From Labrenzia sp. VG12 (GTDB lineage: Bacteria; Pseudomonadota; Alphaproteobacteria; Rhizobiales; Stappiaceae), in NCBI RefSeq assembly GCF_002237595.1, contig NZ_CP022529.1:2666001-2730000 (forward strand): DNA of 64,000 bases, read 5' to 3'. Position 1 is the first letter of the stretch. Each line of letters begins with the position of its first letter. The notes under the pieces are model-generated. The model saw only the letters and a list, made by a program, of their open reading frames with translations. It was not told where the DNA came from and ran no database searches. Position numbers and translations under genes: made by a program. Shown piece by piece: positions 61,676-64,000 of this stretch.

Positions 61676-62616
61676 CCGAGATTCTCGACATCCTTCTCTC
61701 GGCAAATTTCTGGGCCGCCTCGCTCCGGATCGCCACCCCTCTGATTTTCGGGGTCATTGGCGCCCTGATCTGCGAGCGCGCCGGCGTGCTCAATCTGGGC
61801 ATCGAAGGGATCTTCACCGCAGGCGCCATGGCCGGCTGGATGGCCGTCTGGCTGGGGGCTGGCTTGTGGGGCGGGGTCCTGGTTGCCGCCATGGCCGGCG
61901 CCTTTTTCGGCCTGATCCATGCCATCCTGACGGTACCGCTCGGCCTCTCCCAGCATGTTTCCGGGATCGGGGTGACGCTGTTTGCCACCTCGCTCAGTTA
62001 CTTCATCTACAGAACCGCCCTGCCCGATGTCTCTTCGCCGCCGCGCATCGAGGCCTTCAAGCCGCTGGATATTCCTGTCCTCAGCGACCTGCCCTTTATA
62101 GGCCCCGCACTTTTCCAGCAGACCTCCCTGACATTCCTGGCGCTGGTTCTGGTTGCCGTCACGGCCTATGTGCTCTACCGCACGCCACTGGGGCTTGCGA
62201 TCCGCGCGGTCGGCGACAATCCGTCCGCTGTCGAATCCCAGGGCCTTTCCGTCTATGCCATCCGCATGTGCACCGTTGTCGCGGGTTCGGCGATCATGGC
62301 GCTTGGCGGCGCCTTCCTGACCATGTCCGCGTTCGACGCCTTCTTTTTCGGCATGGTCAATGGCCGAGGCTGGATCTGCATTGCGCTGACCGTCTTCGCC
62401 TCCTGGCGCCCCGGCAAGGCCCTGATCGGCGCGTTGCTCTTCGGCGCTTTTGATGCGTTCCAGGTGCGTCTTCAGACCGAAGTCGGCAGTTTCATTCCGG
62501 GCCAGGTGTTCCTGATGATGCCCTATCTCCTGTCCATTGCCGCGCTGATTGTGGTCGCCCGCAAGGCCGACTATCCAAGGGCGCTGCTGGTGCCTTACTT
62601 CCGCGGCCAACGTTGA
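61672..62616 (+). CDS. ABC transporter permease (nucleoside-type), second subunit
   Basis: A 314-residue, eight- to ten-helix permease partner. It shows ATPLIFGVIGALICERAGVLNLGIEGIFTAGAMAGWM, AILTVPLGLSQHVSGIGVTLFATSLSYF, IRAVGDNPSAVESQGLSVYAIRMCTVVAGSAIMALGGAFLTM and GRGWICIALTVFASWRPGKALIGALLFG. It forms the channel with the preceding permease. The deaminase gene follows 10 bp downstream. Confidence 0.94.
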   Translation: MTEILDILLSANFWAASLRIATPLIFGVIGALICERAGVLNLGIEGIFTAGAMAGWMAVWLGAGLWGGVLVAAMAGAFFGLIHAILTVPLGLSQHVSGIGVTLFATSLSYFIYRTALPDVSSPPRIEAFKPLDIPVLSDLPFIGPALFQQTSLTFLALVLVAVTAYVLYRTPLGLAIRAVGDNPSAVESQGLSVYAIRMCTVVAGSAIMALGGAFLTMSAFDAFFFGMVNGRGWICIALTVFASWRPGKALIGALLFGAFDAFQVRLQTEVGSFIPGQVFLMMPYLLSIAALIVVARKADYPRALLVPYFRGQR

Positions 62617-62626
62617 GAGGACCGAC

Positions 62627-63919
62627 ATGAGCTTCGACCTTCTCGTCAAGAACGCCAATCTGCCCGACGGCCGTCACGGTCTCGATATCGCGTGCAAGGA
62701 CGGCCGGATCGCGACCGTGGAAGCCGGCATTGCCGCGGAAGCGGCAACGGTGATCGACGTCGGCGGCAAGCTGGTCTCGCCGCCCTTTGTCGACAGCCAC
62801 TTCCACATGGATGCAACGCTCTCCCTGGGCCTGCCGCGCATGAACCGCAGCGGCACCCTTCTGGAAGGCATTGCGCTCTGGGGAGAGCTGAAGGAGATCC
62901 TCACCGTTGAGGCGGTTGTCGAGCGCGCCTTGAAATACTGCGACCTCGCGGTCTCGCAGGGGCTGCTCGCGATCCGATCCCATGTCGATGTCTGCGACGA
63001 CCGGCTCACAGGTGTCAAAGGCCTCCTGGAAGTGCGTGAGAAGGTGAAGGACTATATCGACCTGCAGCTCGTCGCCTTCCCGCAGGACGGTCTCTACAGG
63101 TCCCCGAACGCGGAGAAAAACCTCCTGACCGCACTCGACATGGGCGTCGATATTGTCGGCGGCATTCCCCACTTCGAACGCACCATGCAGGACGGCGCCC
63201 GGTCCGTTGCCCGGCTTTGCGAAATTGCGGCTGAACGCGGTCTGATGGTCGACATGCATTGCGACGAGACGGACGATCCGATGTCCCGTCATATCGAGAG
63301 CCTGGCCTTTGAAACCCAGAGGTTTGGCCTGCAGGGCCGTGTGGCCGGTTCGCATCTGACCTCCATGCATTCCATGGACAACTACTATGTATCCAAGCTG
63401 CTGCCGCTCATCGCGGAAGCGGAAATTCACGCCATCGCCAACCCCTTGATCAACATCACCCTGCAGGGCCGCCACGACACTTACCCGAAACGGCGCGGCC
63501 AGACCCGCGTTCCCGAACTGCGCTCCTACGGGGTCAATGTCGCCTTCGGCCATGACTGCGTGATGGACCCCTGGTATTCCATGGGCTCCGGCGACATGCT
63601 CGAAGTGGCCTCCATGGGGCTGCATGTGGCCCAGATGACCAGCCGCGAGGCCATTCGCTATTGCTTCGACTGCGTCACCAGTCACCCGGCCAAGGCGATG
63701 GGGCTTGAGGGTTACGGCCTGGCGAAGGGATGCAAGGCGGATTTTGTTCTTCTGCAAGCCGAGAACCCGATTGAGGCCATCCGGCTGAAGGCAACGCGCC
63801 TTGCGGTCGTCAAAGGCGGCAAGGTGATTGCCGAAACGCCGCCGCGGGAAACACGGCTTTCGCTGCCGGGCCGGCCGGAAACAGTCGACCCTGCCGCCTA
63901 TGCGCCGCACGAGGGGTGA
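62627..63919 (+). CDS. CodA-family cytosine deaminase; predicted 5-methylcytosine deaminase
   Basis: A 430-residue amidohydrolase. Metal and catalytic residues: DSHFHMDAT (H-x-H), DMHCDETDDP (His and Glu), SHLTSMHSM (His) and GHDCVMDPW (Asp310). In E. coli CodA the last motif reads GHDDVFDPW, where the second Asp (Asp314) excludes 5-methylcytosine. Here it is Cys311. In published work, CodA homologues without this Asp deaminate 5-methylcytosine to thymine efficiently, including one from Rhodobacter sphaeroides. So this enzyme is predicted to act on 5-methylcytosine, and perhaps cytosine, imported by the adjacent transporter. Specificity is inference; family is certain. Confidence 0.9.
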   Translation: MSFDLLVKNANLPDGRHGLDIACKDGRIATVEAGIAAEAATVIDVGGKLVSPPFVDSHFHMDATLSLGLPRMNRSGTLLEGIALWGELKEILTVEAVVERALKYCDLAVSQGLLAIRSHVDVCDDRLTGVKGLLEVREKVKDYIDLQLVAFPQDGLYRSPNAEKNLLTALDMGVDIVGGIPHFERTMQDGARSVARLCEIAAERGLMVDMHCDETDDPMSRHIESLAFETQRFGLQGRVAGSHLTSMHSMDNYYVSKLLPLIAEAEIHAIANPLINITLQGRHDTYPKRRGQTRVPELRSYGVNVAFGHDCVMDPWYSMGSGDMLEVASMGLHVAQMTSREAIRYCFDCVTSHPAKAMGLEGYGLAKGCKADFVLLQAENPIEAIRLKATRLAVVKGGKVIAETPPRETRLSLPGRPETVDPAAYAPHEG

Positions 63920-63943
63920 GGCGCTTTTTCCCATCCGCCTTCG

Positions 63944-63983
63944 TCATTGCCGGGTTTGACCTGGCAATCCATGCCGTGACCCT
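63944..63983. repeat. short palindromic repeat of a second family
   Basis: CGTCATTGCCGGGTTTGACCTGGCAATCCATGCCGTGA contains the inverted pair TTGCCGGGT / ACCTGGCAA. It resembles dispersed palindromic repeats common in alphaproteobacterial intergenic regions and is distinct from the repeat family at 2762-3672. It lies 25 bp past the deaminase stop and may also act as its transcript end. Confidence 0.5.
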
Positions 63984-64000
63984 GCCGGTCCTGTAGCAAT

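Noticed and set aside
60236..61705. 489-codon minus-strand open frame opposite the ABC ATPase and permease
   Set aside because: Its His/Gln/Arg/Asp-rich translation and full overlap with clear permease motifs mark it as a shadow frame.
62492..63934. 480-codon minus-strand open frame opposite the deaminase
   Set aside because: Covers the CodA-family gene completely; no domain of its own.

Overview
The window is about 64 kb of a GC-rich (roughly 60%), densely coded bacterial chromosome. The gene content points to an alphaproteobacterium: a petP/petR-type regulator pair next to ilvE, DUF1176 and DUF1402 proteins, an HlyU-family protein, the pgsA-moaD-moaE and ubiK/lgt/MidA/pgeF blocks, an orphan clpS and CtrA-like TTAACCAT motifs. 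A marine member of the Hyphomicrobiales/Rhodobacterales such as Roseibium/Labrenzia is my best guess, by inference only. No tRNA, rRNA, prophage, transposase or CRISPR array was found. Most of the window is core chromosome with a few accessory patches.

Layout. 1-2.2 kb: 3' part of uvrB with an AT-hook-like tail. 2.3-3.7 kb: a small membrane protein, then a GIY-YIG nuclease gene set among six palindromic REP-like half-units. 3.8-6.8 kb (minus): a membrane nucleotide cyclase followed by an exported caspase-like protein. 7-9.8 kb: exported proteins (DUF1176, a small secreted protein, an alpha/beta hydrolase). 9.8-15 kb: a large coiled-coil protein behind CtrA-like motifs, a sugar-nucleotide-type epimerase, clpS and a chemoreceptor. 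15.2-21.8 kb: a chalcone-isomerase-like protein coupled to a frameshifted MFS transporter, DUF1402, an MBL-fold hydrolase, a second DUF1176 protein and a glycine-rich cold-shock-domain protein.

21.9-31.5 kb: a GNAT acetyltransferase coupled to rlmJ, a secreted protein, RNase T2, a GST, a LysE exporter, an RND efflux pair and an outer-membrane beta-barrel. 31.9-40.7 kb: a CaCA antiporter, uvrC, an EEP-family phosphohydrolase, thymidine kinase, HlyU, pgsA, moaD, moaE and a Bcr/CflA-type MFS pump. 40.7-42.4 kb: an oxidoreductase divergent from a TetR regulator, with two matching 18-bp palindromes between them. 42.5-46.3 kb: ilvE (minus), then petP-petR-sensor kinase. 46.5-51.8 kb: 8-oxoguanine deaminase, DUF1194, CsaA, a TetR/COQ9-like regulator, proC, ybjN and ubiK. 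52-57.7 kb: lgt-MidA-pgeF-M24-like protein, a lipoprotein and prs. 57.9-63.9 kb: a BMP-type ABC importer operon ending in a CodA-family deaminase.

The strongest functional story is the last operon. The importer genes are translationally coupled, and the terminal CodA homologue has Cys instead of Asp at the position that excludes 5-methylcytosine in E. coli CodA. The unit therefore looks like an uptake and salvage system for 5-methylcytosine or related bases. The most unusual structural signal is the GIY-YIG gene within inverted repeats at 2.76-3.67 kb. Other points of note are the twin TetR operators, the CtrA-like promoter of the coiled-coil gene, the cyclase-caspase pair, the frameshifted MFS gene and the creatinase-fold protein that has lost its metal ligands.
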